From Amorphophallus konjac (taxonomy: Eukaryota > Streptophyta > Magnoliopsida > Alismatales > Araceae), in contig CM040120.1 of assembly GCA_022559845.1 (NCBI GenBank), positions 168,312,334 through 168,376,333 on the forward strand: a stretch of DNA of 64,000 nucleotides, in the 5' to 3' direction. The translations under genes and the position numbers were made by a program. Below are positions 1 to 12,760 of this stretch, piece by piece. The notes beneath the pieces were generated by a model. It did not search any database. It was given only the letters and a program-made list of their open reading frames with translations, and was not told the origin of the DNA. Position 1 is the first letter of the stretch, and each line of letters starts with the position of its first letter.

Positions 1-827
1 GGCAATCGGGAGTTCTCTGATCTGCTGTGTAGCCGTCCCTGCCGACTTTGTGTGTAGGAAGATAGAAAGAGGGTTTTCTCTATTCTGTGGTTTGGGGCGT
101 GTCCCCGGTCAAGCTGTGAGTCAGCAGGAAAGCCTCACCGAATTTTGGGTGAGGGGTGGACGTAGGTTGTGGGGTTGCAACCGAACCACCTTAAAAATCC
201 TTGTGTTATGGGTTATTTATCGTGTATGATTTCTCTATATCTTCTACCCCCATTCACAGGTTCGTGTGCTTCCATACTTGGTTATCTTGTTTACACACTC
301 AAGCACTCAGATTTGCACTTTCAGTTTTATCTGTGGTTTAATTGAGCTTAGCACTTTGACTGCATCCCTTGGGCGGCCTGCTGCACCCTTGCACACAGAC
401 GCCAAGGTGAAAGTATTACTAAGTGTTTCCCTTGCTTAGACTCGCATGCACCTTGGTTGATCACCACTGCATTCACACACATATGCACTTTGAGTGATCA
501 ACATAGCACACACACACACGCATGATTGTTGCAAGTTATTTCATGCTCTAGTATTATGCTTAATGATCCCTACACTACAAGGCTTGTATCTCTCAAGATC
601 ACTAATGTGCTTGAAGAAGTGTTGACGCTTCATCGCTTGTAATCCGAGTCTTTTCCATTTGAGCCACTCTACTTAATTCCATTGTGCATTGTGCCTAAGT
701 GATTCATTCACTTTGTAGGAGTGGTTAATGCTTCCAATAGCAAAGAGTTTTTAAATAGGCTAAAGCTTTTGAAAGGATCTATTCAACACCCCCTTCTAGA
801 TCCGTTTGCACCTCGCGGGACCCAACA
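1..827 (+). mobile_element. Sirevirus-like Ty1/copia LTR, 3' portion (5' end outside window)
   Basis: The segment ends in a cctcgcgggacccaaca terminus and gives way abruptly to LINE coding sequence at 828. Its last 700 bases are recognisably the reverse complement of the LTR at 17001-18422, including the start of that LTR (tgttgggtccc) and the shared block around 150-260. The two are therefore related copies in opposite orientations, clearly diverged and so not the two LTRs of one element. A short CA microsatellite lies near 507-523. TG...CA-type ends (TGTTG...CAACA) fit copia LTRs. Whether this is a solo LTR or the 3' LTR of a full element cannot be seen. Confidence 0.75.
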
Positions 828-837
828 CTTCCAATAT

Positions 838-1663
838 TTTTCAACAGGTGAAAAATCTTATCATAAATAACTCAAGATGGATTATTGGAGATGGGGAAGA
901 TGCTGATTTCTGGAAGGATAATTGGACTGGTCAAGGTCCTCTTATAAATACTATTCAACAGATAGACATGAGCAAAATTTAGAATAGGCCCAAGATAACT
1001 ATCAGAGAGGTATTGCTAGATCCCTTTCATGATGTAAGAACTCTACTCAACAACAGCCAATGCCTTCATACTATCTAATTAAGTGATGAAAGGGATAGAT
1101 GTATTTGGATGGCCACTACTGAAGGTTCTTTTACTGTTAAATCTTCCAACAAACTGTTAAGGCTAGCGGGTATCACTAGAGGCACTTGGGCCAATCTCTG
1201 GCATTCCAGCTTTGCACCGAGAGCTACCATTTTTTTCTGGAAAACTATTCATCGTGCAGTGCCTGTTGATAGTAGGGTGATTGACTGTGGCATCTCTATG
1301 GCCTCCAAATGCAGCTACTGTACCCAACCTGAAATTGAGGATCTCAATCACCTCTTCATCAGTGGGGAATTGGCAGCAGATTTATGGGCTTGGGTCACAC
1401 CTTTCATTAATGCCAAGGTTCACCTCAGTGAACACATTACCATTCGCTGCTGGAACATATTGGCTGGAACTAATCTATCCTCGGCTTTCAGTTTTGTTGG
1501 GTTGTATGTGGTTATCTTAATGCTATGGGAAATATGGAAAACTAGATGCATAGCAAGAAATGACAATATCAGGCCAAACATAAGTGGAATTAAAAGGAAA
1601 ATTAGTGAAGCTGTCACCATTTCTTTAGAGAAACTCATATTTCCAGGTATGATGTCCACATAA
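838..1663 (+). pseudogene. LINE ORF2 C-terminal part: RT tail and zf-RVT zinc-binding domain, decayed
   Basis: The translation carries the W-x-I-G-D-G-x2-x-D-F-W-K-D-N-W motif typical of the post-RT region of plant LINEs, then the zf-RVT block (FAPRATIFFWKTIHRAVPVDSR, then C-S-Y-C and a later H-L-F). In LINEs this region follows the reverse transcriptase that primes cDNA synthesis at the nicked target. Two in-frame stops (near 978 and 1078) interrupt the frame, and the reading frame is lost again after 1663. The piece is a relic and codes for nothing intact. Confidence 0.75.
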
Positions 1664-1732
1664 CAAAAGCACTGCCTGGCTCAATTTCATTTATATCCGA
1701 AGGTAGTTCAGAAGCTGCCAATCCTAGTGTGA

Positions 1733-2233
1733 TGGAAATTATCTTCTTCCAAGTTAACTCTGCATGTGGATGCTAAAGGCAATCCTGGAAGGAGTGGTGG
1801 AGGTGGATGTATCCGTGACTACGCGGGTAATCTGATTGTAGGATTTGCTTTTTATTATGGTCACGGATCCAGTCTCCTAGCAGAGACTAGGGCATTACAC
1901 GATGGTCTTCAAATAGCCTTGCTCTGTGGACTCCATTTGGGAGCTATTTACTATGATTGTGCTATCCTGGTTGATGCCATCCATAAAGGGTTGGCTCCAA
2001 GTTGGTTTACTCTTCCATGGTGGAAGGCCATTCTTGATCTAATATCTAAATACGGCTCCACCGTTCAGCACATCTTCAAGGAAGGCAACCAAGTCGCTGA
2101 TGCTTTGGCCTCCTTTGCTTGTACCTGTCACAATAACCACATTTATACTCATATCAGAGAACTTCCTCGGCTGGCTAGAGGAGCCCTCAGAGTGGACAAA
2201 GAAGGCCTCCCTGCTATTCGGAATTGTAACTGA
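1733..2233 (+). pseudogene. LINE ORF2 RNase H domain (plant RVT_3 type), decayed
   Basis: The translation starts with LHVDAKGNPGRSGGGGCIRD and continues with AETRALHDGLQIAL and a closing GNQVADALASFAC. These are the D, E and D positions of plant LINE RNase H domains, which remove the RNA strand during second-strand synthesis. It is out of frame with the zf-RVT block upstream, with about 70 bases between them, so a frameshift separates the two halves of the old ORF2. It stops at 2233, about 200 bases before the poly(A) tail. Confidence 0.75.
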
Positions 2234-2440
2234 CTATTTTTTGGTTTGTAGATAGAATTCATGGCTGTATATGGGTATTGACAGGGGCATGCCCCGTTGA
2301 TATTGTATTCTTTACAAAAAGAAATAAAATTCTCTTGACCACAGTGTATGTCTAGGGGAGTGAGAACATCATTCCCTACTGGGGGATGGTGCACTCGACT
2401 GGACCCGACACTATTGGTTGGTGCTTATGAAAAAAAAAAA

Positions 2441-5171
2441 GATGACCCATGAAGACATCTCTCCCCCTCTGGTACTATAGAAATCACTCCTGAAATAATG
2501 TCCAACATGAGATCTCTCCCCCTTTGTCATCATCAAAAAGAGGTAAAACAAATAACTAGCATAGTGATGAAAGAAAGGAGAGAAGAGAGTCGGTATGCAA
2601 GCAACTGTCTTTAATGTGGAAATACATGCCAATGTGACATGAACTGAGTCATGAGAGGCAATTAGATGCAGGAGATGTTAGCATAGCAACATGATGCAAT
2701 TCGAGAGTAGTACATCAGCCACATCACAAATTGATTTTCAGATTTTTCAAAATTTTAACGGTTTTCTTGTTTTCAGATTTTTTTAAGGTTTTCGATGCAA
2801 TGTATGGGGATGAGAAATGCAAGCAACCCAAGTACATGGAATCGGAAGCCAGATGCATTGAGACCATGATACCACCTGATGACAAGATAGATGCAAGATA
2901 CTATCTGTCAGAAATGTTGATGTTTTCCTGGCAGCCTGAATGAATAGTGCATATTGGTATAGACAAGATAGATGTCAACGAGCATCAAGAGACGGTTTGT
3001 CTTAAGGGACGTTGCTAGAGCATCCAGACAGAGGTCTGAACACACGAAGTCGACTATAGGTGTCGACACTTGAAAGATGAGCCGCAATAATCAATAGTTG
3101 AAAGAATGAAGGTTCTTTAATCTGAAACCAAGTTCACAAGAGCAGAGTTATAGATTTTTTAGAATCTCCAGATATAGAGTTCAGATGATGCAGCCCTTAT
3201 ATTCAGATTGGTTTAACGCTAATGAATTCTGAGCTACTCAATGAAAAACTTTTGAGAATGACTGTATTCAAGCTTATTAGAGGTGAACCAGAGATTCATA
3301 CTAAAAATACGTTAACCTCCTCTCAACTTACTCATTCAATTCCAATGGCTCCCTTGAGAGTAAATACAACAAGTATTGAGTCTAAACACTTAGATGACTC
3401 TGATTAAATCCATGAGTGCTACACATTCAGATTTTTTCTTTTCAAACCATTACTGAGCATGAACACAAATTGTTTTTATGAGCAATCGAGTGTAGCATGC
3501 ACCTTTTGACGTGAGGGTATACGTTGTTTAGACGCCAGTACACCAGTTACTCAGTGTAACTTACCGTTTTGCCATTATTAGAACAGAGGTAGCATAGCAC
3601 TTCATGACGCTGTCCTCTTCACTTCTTGGTGGAGGAACTCGATTTCTCAGTGAACCCAATGCCATTGCTCTACCTAGGAGCACTGAACTTAGCACACGCA
3701 TTTTTGCATAAGGATATATGTTTATCAGACGCCAATATCCCCAGTTACTCAGCAAAGCAAGTTCATTGCTATCAATGTAGCCCCATTTTAGAAATCTTCA
3801 GATTTGACAAATGTTTAAAAACAATACTAGACTGAAGTTACTCAAACAATGAAGCCTTTGTACTAAGGATAAACTTCTAGATTCAAGAAGGCAAAACATG
3901 TTAAAACATGAAAAGCTAGTTAAAATCTATTAAGCCCAAAATACAAACATTTTCAAGACCATTAAATATCAAGGCTCAAGAAATCATTAATTTTAAACCA
4001 AAAGCTTTCAAGTTCAAGGCAGTCACAGAACACTACAGCAGGAGATTCTTCTTAAGGATTTACTCTGATAGCAAGCTTAATGACAGATAGAAGATCCTTC
4101 AAAAAGGTTCAAGACAAATCAAATCTAAGGTGAACCACAAACAGATATCATTTATTGTGGTATGGTTCAAGCAGAGAGTGTTGCAAGAGTGGAGAGCATC
4201 AACTAGAGCAGGTATGGATAGAGAACACTCCCCCTGAGGATTTTCATTGAGCTCAGACTGGAATGGGTATGCTAAGACAGTAGGAGATTTTTATCAGAGA
4301 TTACAAGGCTGGACATGATCCCCCTAAGAGCACACTATCTATGCATGATGACAACAAGAGTGAGCAATGATGCAGATGGGATTAGATGTTGACTCCCCCT
4401 CAACACATGCATGGGTTGGCAGTGGAAAGTGCAGCCTATAACATGAATGAATACCCAATGCAGTGGAGATGCTGCCAATTGATTATGCATTATTGTGACC
4501 CTTTAACATGATATGCATTGGAGTGCATGAGACAACAAGATGATGCAAGCACAAAATATTTACAGTGCATTCTGAATAGAATTGCTAATATTTAAGCTCC
4601 CCCTTTTGTTCAATGCTTATGGAGACAAGACACTCAACCAATGTGTTGAAACTCCACATGAGTGATGAGTTTAAATAAATACAGCCATGGTAGATATCAT
4701 CAAAAGCAACGATCAAGTATTTCATATGGCTGATTAGCAAGAAGCAGACAACAAGTCCTCATCAAATTAATTTCAACAGAAGAACATATTTCTCATGACT
4801 TATGCATCTGAAATAAATGATCTCTGGTACAAGGTGGAGGTATGGATCTGAGACCCTTCTCACGCATAGTCTGAGTTCCGGACAAGCTCGACTTGCCTTT
4901 CTACTCTACACCATTTGATATGCCAGAGGTCAGATAAGGTGTGAGCAAGAGGTCTAGCTTAGATGTTCATCTCACACCATGGGGGATGTTTTAGCATTTT
5001 GGAAGCAAATTCAGTTTGCAGAATGTTATTGGCAACATAACAGACTTATGATGCACTATCTACATGGTTAGCCTAAACATGCAAGATGACAGAGATTAAA
5101 AGCATTGATGTACATACCAGTGCCATGAGCTTTTATTTCATGATGATCCTCAGCACAGCTCCAAGGCACTC
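2441..5171 (-). mobile_element. Sirevirus non-coding interior downstream of gag, with repeated GGGGGAG boxes
   Basis: This 2.7-kb stretch lies downstream of gag on the minus strand, where pol should be, but no protease, integrase, RT or RNase H motif is found in any frame. On the minus strand it has at least six GGGGGAG-type purine runs (plus-strand ctcccc(c) near 2463, 2516, 4231, 4320, 4393 and 4598). Multiple polypurine tracts are a known feature of the region before the 3' LTR in Sireviruses. Pol seems to have been deleted. The LINE at 828-2440 separates this piece from the 3' LTR, which lies outside the window. Confidence 0.6.
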
Positions 5172-7013
5172 CTACAGCCAAAATTCGCATTCAGAATGTT
5201 TAGGTACCCAACCTTTCTTGGGTCCTACAGGGTTAGTGAGATTTTTAATCAAAGAGCTCCTTTTTATCAAGACATTCAAGTCATACTTCCTCATTTTTTG
5301 ACAGTCATATGTTTCATGTCCTACCATCCCACAATAAGGGCAGCACAAAGAGGATTTCTCACTCCTCTCACAACCAAGTGTGACGAGTTTCTGAGGGTGA
5401 CCATGAGTGTTGATATTAGTGGCGCAAGGATTGTCCTTTTTTCTCCTTTGCCAGCAGTTCTTTACTGTGTGGCCATACTCTTCACAGCGATAACACTGAA
5501 CAAGGGGTTTCTCAATTTTGTCCTTCAATTCCTAGCAATTTGGCATGGTGTGTCCAGATATACCACAATGGTAGCAGTAGGGGGGCTGGACTCTCTCGAC
5601 TGGTTTTCTGTAGTGACTGGAATCACATTCAGACTTGCATGAAATCAGATCATTTTTCATGGCATGGCAATTATGCATTAAGTGATCATGTTGACCACAA
5701 TGAAAATAAGAACCATCCTTTTTATGGAAAACATGGCATCTGTCAAATTTATAAAAACAAGCAATCTCATTTCTGTGTTTTTGCCTTGAGGCTTCCTTTT
5801 TATGGTTTCTATTTTGATTTCGGTTCTTCTTGATCGCAGACTATTTTGGGGATGATTGGGAAGAGGAGGCACCATCATAGCTGGAAGGAGAAATTGTGTG
5901 CAAAGTATTTTTGAAAAACGTTTTGTTCAAAGGACAGTGCCCAAACCCTTTTCTTCGAAAGCTCATTCTAGTCCCCGACAATCTCCCTAGGCTCTCTTGG
6001 CCCTGAGCAGTTCGGGACAAAGAGTTATTCAGATCTTGGATTTCCTTTTCAAGTGAAGTGATGTGTTGTTCAGAGTTAATTAAATCTGTCTCACACGCAG
6101 CAAGCTGCTCATTCAACATGGCATTCACAGTTTTGCAGTAATCAAAATCATGTTGAAGGGTAGCCAATTTTTCTGAGTCAACAACACTAGCACCCATACC
6201 TTTTTTACATGCTTGAAGCTTGGCAAGAAGCTCATTGTTTTGCTTTTTCAAATTTTCATTTTCTTCAATAGAAGCCTTATTTTCAGTAAAGTCTGGGTTG
6301 TTTGACAAGGACTTAGATTCATCTTGAAGCTGTCTTACAGTTACTTCCAATCTAGTTATTTCAGCTAGCAAGATTTTATTTTCGTCCTTTAAGCAAGCAA
6401 TGTGATCTTTATGTGTATATAGGTCAATCATGAGAGTTTCATTTACTTGCTCAAGATCAGATAATTTTCTATAGGGAGAGCTATCCGCAAGATTATTTTC
6501 AAGCTTCTTTCTCAATTTTTTATTTTCAGACTTAAGCTTCTTGTGCTGCTTAGCCAACTCATCATATGCATCTACAAGTTCATCATAGGTATAGTCCTAA
6601 GGATCAAAGTTTACCTGAGACGAAGATGAATTGCTTGGCTGATCTGGGCTATTGGCCATTAGACAATGATTCCCATTTTCTTCTTCGTGGATACTATTTA
6701 GTCCATCAAGGATCTCCTTGGTTGTGCTGCAACTGGAAACAAAAGGAAACATGGTGACATCTACTCCAGCTCTTATTAGATTGAAGGCAGCATGGTTATC
6801 AACATTTTTTGTCCTTTGATCAGCTGACTGGACATCAATATTTGATGGCAGCTCACGAGGACCATTGTATATGAGAGTACATAATTGTGGATCTATGGAA
6901 TTAACATAAATGAGCATTTTCCCTAGCCATGCAGAAAAATCTAAACCATCAAAAGTAGGTGAAAAAACCATCGAAGCATGTGTAGCAGATGAAGCCATTT
7001 TCTCAAAATACAC
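5172..7013 (-). pseudogene. Sirevirus gag (copia-type) with coiled coil and CCHC zinc knuckles, three in-frame stops
   Basis: One reading frame runs from an MASSATHASM start near 6981 (the frame is open from 7013) to 5172. It begins with the copia gag motif for self-assembly (PTFDGLDFSAWLGKMLIYV). A long heptad-rich coiled coil follows (about 6557-6000), then three clear CCHC knuckles (YCYHCGISGHTMPNC, QCYRCEEYGHTVKNC, CCPYCGMVGHETYDC) and one degenerate knuckle. This is the Sirevirus gag layout, and the knuckles bind genomic RNA. Three stops interrupt the frame, near 6597, 5841 and 5531, each apparently a single-base change. The frame ends shortly after a GWVPK motif that normally lies close to pol, but no pol follows. 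Confidence 0.8.
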
Positions 7014-7969
7014 TGGGATCTTTTCTCTACAGATCGTGGGATCTGTGAATGACAGAGTGTCACGCCCCGACGAGGAATATCGGGACCGGTAGTAGAAACA
7101 ATTAATAATAATATGTTGATTTCCAGATATGCTATGTTAAAGCAAAAAGGGCAACACAACACCATGAAACATAAAATAACTCCATAACAAAATAACCCTT
7201 AAATGATCCATATTCCAATCACATAACTCACTTAAACATACTTCCGACATAACATCCACTTGACAACATTACATTTGCTAATCTCGTAATTACAACTCTT
7301 TCAAACCACACAATCTAAACATAACTAGACACAACAACTATGACTAGCTCCACATAGCTTCTAATAGGTTCGCTCCATGGCCATCACTCTTGCCCGTCCC
7401 CATCAGTTTGCGAATCCTCACCTGAGCTACCTGAAAAGGGGAAACAACTGGGTGAGCGAATGCTCAGTAGGTAATAATAGGCAAGTTTAAATAATTAACT
7501 AATTAATTATATTTTTAAGTGCGAAAATAAAGAACGAAATGAAATGACGATATGACAAAGTAATATAATAAAAAGAAGGCGATACCACGATGTAATTGGA
7601 AATTGGCCAACAAGCAAGAACTTAACCAAGTCAAGAAAAATTCAAGTAATAGATTATTGTCATAGACATCACGCTAGTCATGCACTCGGTGCAATGCCTC
7701 ACCATGTCATTCAAACTCCCCGGGGTACAAGTACTTTTCGGGCGCTCCTCCCAGGACCAGACCGGGCCCTTATGAGGAGTTGGCATTGATTTAATGGATC
7801 CAAGATCCCAAGTTATGTCTAGACATTAATCAAGTTAAATGGCCAATAATTTCAAGTGTAGAACTTACCTCGGAGAATTCCAAGGGTAAGTGAAGAGATA
7901 CCTTGACCAGAAAGTTCAAATTATCAAGAACCGACAGGTCCTTGTATTCAAACACAAACAACGATGAAA

Positions 7970-8300
7970 ATCATTTTCTAGAAGATACACGGTCCAAACT
8001 GGGCCGCTCAAGATATGCACGGTCTCAGATGGGACGTACTAGAAGAACTGGGCTGAGAATCTGCCTCAACGAAGTCAAGGATGAACGGATCATTCCAAGC
8101 CGCTCTTATAAGAACGGTCAGAAATGGGCCTCTTAACTAGTATGTACGGTCAAGAATGGGCCGCACATGGCCAGAAGGACTTGAAGCCCAAAAACAAGAT
8201 AAACGGGCCTGATAGGGCCACTCGGAAGTTGAACGGTCCAATAGGATCCGCTCGTCAACACGGACGGGCCTAAACAATCCGTTCAAACTGGGCCTAACTA
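7970..8300. repeat. Degenerate ACGGTC/GGGCCG hairpin array in solo LTR
   Basis: Short pairs such as CGGTCC...GGGCCG and CGGTC...GGCCG recur every 30-50 bases (near 7988, 8019, 8114, 8144, 8200, 8234 and 8265). Most arms now pair only if G-U wobbles are allowed, as expected if CpG cytosines in a methylated array mutated to T. A second, smaller cluster lies at 15785-16020, with GCGGTC at 15872-15877 facing GGCCGC near 15885. Confidence 0.5.
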
Positions 8301-8684
8301 GAAGGCTAGAACTCCACCCAAAAATGGGCTCCGGGCTGCCATAAGTGGGGTAGAACTGAACCAGGGTCCATCCCACTATCCACTGGTCAGCCTAGGCTTA
8401 TTGGGTCAATCCAAACATGATTTGGTCGAAGATAGAACAAGGCTAATCGACCAATGTATGTGGCACTTGGACAGGGATGCACGGTTCTTAATGGTCCACC
8501 CACTAGGATAAACGGTCCTTTCCGGGCCATGCAAGCCTCAGTGGGTCCAAGTTTGAGCCGTGACTCACAACACAGAAATCCAAGCGGTTCGATCACGTGA
8601 ACAGGTTCAGGTCTTGATGGTACAACCTATCCGGCGTGCTAGTGGGAATCCCAGGCTCGTGGGGGCTTATGGAGGTCCTATAAT

Positions 8685-10879
8685 TGATGGGGGCATCAAA
8701 GGCTAATTGGTTGTATTAGTGTGTATTGGCTTGTATTAGTGTGTCTTATGGGTTGTATTGGCTTGTAATTGTGTGTTTTTTGATTTTTTTCATTTGGGCT
8801 CCTTTGTAAGGTTTTTAATAAGCCATTGGGCCACATTCTATGAAGAGTCCATTAATAGGTTTCCTTTAATATAGTCCATTAAGGGGGTTATGTCATATTG
8901 GGTCATTAGGCTTCATAATGGGTCATTAAATCACTTAAGGCCCAAGTGGGCTTCTCCCTCTCATGGGCCACCTAGGTTGGAAGGGTCCATAGGCTAACAT
9001 GGCTAACATGGGCTTGTTTAATAGTCTTGGACCAAACTTGGCCCAAGGGAGGCCCATGAAGGGGGCGCCCCCTTGTTTGTCTTATTAGGCTAAGTTAGGT
9101 AACTTTGATTAGAATATGTGTAATGTGTTTTGACCACATGGCAGAAATACTTTCTCCTATCCCCTTAGTGCCCCTTCCAACCCTAGATCTGAGGGCATTT
9201 TGAGTCATTTTCCATTTTATATAAATACTTGTATTTCCACATTTTAGAGAATTAATGAGAAGAAAAAATTTGTGTGCATTGGAGCAAATCTGCGCCCCCT
9301 CCTCTCTCTCCCTGGTTCCTTCTTCCTCCTTCAGCATTTCAGGGTGTAGACCCCTTATATCTTAGCCCCTCTACCTCCAGTTTCTATCTCTGCCGCCGCC
9401 GTTCGTGCCGCCGTCGAGCCACCGCGAAGCAAGTTTGGAAGTTCTGTCCAAGGTTCTATTTTGCTGGACAGAGGGTTACTCCGAGAATTTTATCTCCCAA
9501 CTCCTACATCTTCTGGAGGTGAGATTTTCAGGGTGCGTTATAGAGGTCATCACCCCGTCCTAGAAAAATTGGTGGAGCTTCTAGTTTTTATTTTCCATTT
9601 TCCCATTTTCGTTCTCCACCTCCTCTCAGATCTGCCAGCAGTCTGCCCAGATTTCCCGGACCCTAATAGGTCGTTCATGAACTCACCTTCTCGTGACCCA
9701 AATGACTTGATATTTTTATTGGAGGTTCTTTCTACCTAATACACCATCCAAAAATTTTCTTGTGAATTTAGAATCTTTTTCATATTTTCTAAAAATTCAC
9801 TTCAGATCCCAGCTCAGTTCTGCCTGCCACTGTCCAGATCCGACCACCCAGCAGTATAAAATACCTTTCCCCTTCCAAACCTCCACTAAACCCTTCATAA
9901 AAATTATCCCCGTTTTCCTCTCTCTCTCCTCTACAACTTTCTTGAAGAGTGCATCTTTTTATTCGGAGGTCTACATCACGGTCAATGCCAACTCTCAGGA
10001 AAGTTCATTTCTATCCAGCCAGATCTGAAATAGAGATCAGTCCAGTTCTAAAATTCCCCATCAGAAGCACAATCCCAATGAATTTTCTGGAGCCCTAGTG
10101 GGTCGAAGGATTTCGAGAGAGCTTTCCAACGGTACCTATTGTGCATCAATCCAAAGTCGGTGCTGGTCGCAGCATCAGTTTTCGTAGGGATGTGCAGATC
10201 TGAAACAGAATTTAGATCCGTGGGCAGCAACTCCAACCCGCACCGATCGGAGCCTCCTCGCCTTCCACGAGGTGAACCAGTGCACTGCCTTCCCAGGGAG
10301 CACCCCTCCGGACGTCCCCATCACAGCGGTGCCACTCCGGGCCCACACGGCCTCACGGACCAGCATGTGGGTCTCACGTTCGTGAGAACGTGTGCCGCCG
10401 AAGCTACACAAGAAGCTGCCCGTCAACCCAAACCCGCTACTCCCGGGTCCCGCTGTGTTGCCCTTTACCTCCCTGCGTGGAGTGGGCAGTAAATCATTGC
10501 TGTAATTTAATTAATTATTATTCCAGGAGTACGAGATCGGCCGGGATCATCTTCCCCACGCCATGCATGTGGAGGTATCGTGTTCGCTCCATTACTCAGC
10601 ATTTGCTATTCTTGTATATGCTTTTATATGCTGCTACTAGAGAGCATGTGTTAGGGCCATTAGATTGATATATTTATGTCACCGCTATTGCGAGAGAGAG
10701 CGAGACCGTCCCGTGACCCGATCCGGGCACAAATTTTTGAGTTGACCACCCTAGCTCACTGCCGGTTTCTCAACCGTGCACGTCTGTACGCTTCCATCGT
10801 TAAGGACGATCGCGAGCTTGCTTAGAGTCCAAGGGTCACATATCCAATTGGAGTCGAGTCGCGTGTCCGTCCTGCATCA
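8685..10879 (+). repeat. 5' LTR of TR-GAG element
   Basis: Direct copy of 13246-15445. The LTR starts TGATGGGGGCATC and ends GTCCTGCATCA immediately before the PBS. A TATA box lies at 9217-9226. The transcribed part is rich in short C/T tracts and encodes nothing recognisable. Confidence 0.85.
9217..9226 (+). promoter_or_regulatory. TATA box of TR-GAG 5' LTR
   Basis: TTATATAAAT lies about 530 bases into the LTR, and the same motif occurs at the matching place in the 3' LTR (about 13779-13787). It is the best candidate for the core promoter that starts the genomic RNA. Confidence 0.55.
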
Positions 10880-10882
10880 GTT

Positions 10883-10894
10883 TGGTATCAGAGC
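10883..10894 (+). other. Primer-binding site, initiator tRNA-Met type (TR-GAG)
   Basis: TGGTATCAGAGC begins three bases after the end of the 5' LTR. This is the usual complement of the 3' end of plant initiator tRNA-Met used to prime minus-strand cDNA. Confidence 0.8.
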
Positions 10895-11154
10895 GCCAGT
10901 TGAGTCTAGGGTGTTTAAAATAATAAAAAAGTATCATTTACATCTAGTCATCGTCTAAGTCGGTCTAGGTTGCATTTGCATACCATTAATCGGTATATCA
11001 AATGGTGTTATCCGAACGTTAGGCTACGCCTATCGAGAAGGCCGCACACTTGCGCGAGTGATCTTCAGATCGATTAACTCCGCCACGTACCGAGTCTTGG
11101 GTTAAGTCTAAGGGTCTTGAGTCTAGGGAGTGTCTTGTCCTAATCGTCATTTGC

Positions 11155-12760
11155 ATGCCCACTCGTAGAGGTACACAGTACTCAGCACCACCACCACCTA
11201 TGGCGGATCCCCGAGCCCCTAGTCTCTATGCGTCGTCGGTGGTCGAAATGTTCCAAGCCCTTATAGGGAAAATGCAAGGGTTGACTACACGTATGGATGG
11301 GTTGGGTACACGCATGGATGTGTTGACTACACAGGTAGATCGGATGGACGGGTTGAGTACGCGGGTGAATGGCCTAGGCACCCATCTGGAATAAAGGATG
11401 AAGGCCTTAGAGGATAAGGTCATCGAGTCGGACCAGTCCGTTCAGGGCCTGGTAGGGAGAGTTGCCACATTAGAGGGAGCCCCAGTCGAGGTACCCTCGA
11501 GAGCCCCAGTTGAGGCACCCCCGCCCCCCACCTACACATGGTCAACAAGAACCAGTTCAGCAACCTGTTGCCCCAAGGGATCAAGGGGTAGATGTTAGGA
11601 GGCGTCAATTCCCCGAGGTGCTAGACTATGAGTCCGAAGATGAAAATAGGGGATACGGACGTGACCGTCATGTTCAACGACGGAATCGTGATGAGGATGA
11701 GCGGGCCCTCAGGACCGTTTGTGCCGACCCTCCCACTTTTGATGGGTCCTTAGACCCAAGGCTATATCTTGATTGGGAAGCCGGTATGGACCGATATTTT
11801 GAGTGGTTTGAGATGTCGGACCAACGGAAGGTCAAGTTTGCCAAAATGAAATTGGTAGGGCAAGTTCAAACCTTTTGGAGAAACATGGAGAACCTGCTAT
11901 TTCACCGTTAGGAACCCCAGGTAGAGACGTGGGAAGAGATGAGGTCCAAACTTAGGAAGAAGTACCTCCCTGCCACTCACTGCCAGCGTCTCATAGATAG
12001 GTTGCAGAGTCTTACCCAAGGAGATTGATCCGTCTCAGAGTACATCACCGAGTTTGATGAATATTATTTGCGATGTGACGCCACAGAGGAGGATTCCCTT
12101 ACTGTCTCCCGATTTCGGCGTGGTCTATGATCGCACCTACGGTATGAGCTTCTCCGCCGCAAGGTGGACAAGCTAGAGGATGCGTACCAAGTTGCTCTCG
12201 AGATGGAGCAATTAGAGGGAGAGTTTGAGTCTATCCAACGGTTGGGCCCTGTCCCTCTCCGTAGTGCCGAGTCACGTAGCTCCTTAGGCCCATACCCGAG
12301 GGGCCCCATGGCTCGACCTTCCGAGCCCGCCCGTCAGGAGCACTTTGCTCCTAGACCTCGTCCTCCCCTGCCATGGGATCTACCTCCATCCCAACCACCG
12401 GCACCCGTTGCTCGCCCCTCAGCACCCATTGCCCGTCCTCTGGCACCGGCACCCCCACCCCTATTGCCCACGGCACCTACAGCCCTACCCATGTTGCCTA
12501 CACTCCCTGCTCGTCGGGAGGATAAGGGTAAGGGCCCTCTTCTCGGAGAGAGTAGTAGGTCTCGACTATAGTGTTTCCACTATCATGGGTTTGGCCACAT
12601 CGCCAACCAATGTCCCTCTCGTGCCACTTTAGCCCTAGGGGTAGGAGAAGCCTCACCTTCTAGGCTTGTATCTGTCAGCTACAAGGCTAATCCGGAACTA
12701 GCTGATGAGTACGAAGGTCTGGAGGAGCTTACCGACACTCAGGATGCGGCTCTCGGATGA
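11155..12760 (+). pseudogene. Ty3-type gag of the TR-GAG element, decayed
   Basis: Starts MPTRRGTQYSAPPPPMADPR, then a heptad-like run of repeated MDGL/TRMD units, a proline-rich linker, and the retrotransposon gag core (PPTFDGSLDPRLYLDWEAGM, then RKVKFAKMKLVGQVQTFWR and SVSEYITEFDEYYLRC). A proline/alanine-rich stretch follows, then a zinc knuckle near 12573-12615 reading CFHYHGFGHIANQC, in which the second cysteine of CCHC is replaced by tyrosine. The frame has stops near 11392, 11909, 12026, 12128 and 12569 and a frameshift near 11510. The protein is therefore dead, but its layout is clear. Confidence 0.75.

Larger units (their letters stand above)
828..2440 (+). mobile_element. LINE (L1-type non-LTR retrotransposon), 5'-truncated 3' fragment with poly(A)
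   Basis: The order is the end of the reverse-transcriptase ORF, the zinc-binding zf-RVT region, a plant-type RNase H, a short 3' UTR and an A-rich tail of 11 A at about 2429-2439. This is the standard 3' end of a plant L1-type LINE. The 5' end is cut by the LTR at 1-827. DNA to the right (2441 onward) belongs to a minus-strand Sirevirus interior, so the LINE probably inserted there. No clear target duplication can be seen because the other flank is outside the window. Confidence 0.8.
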
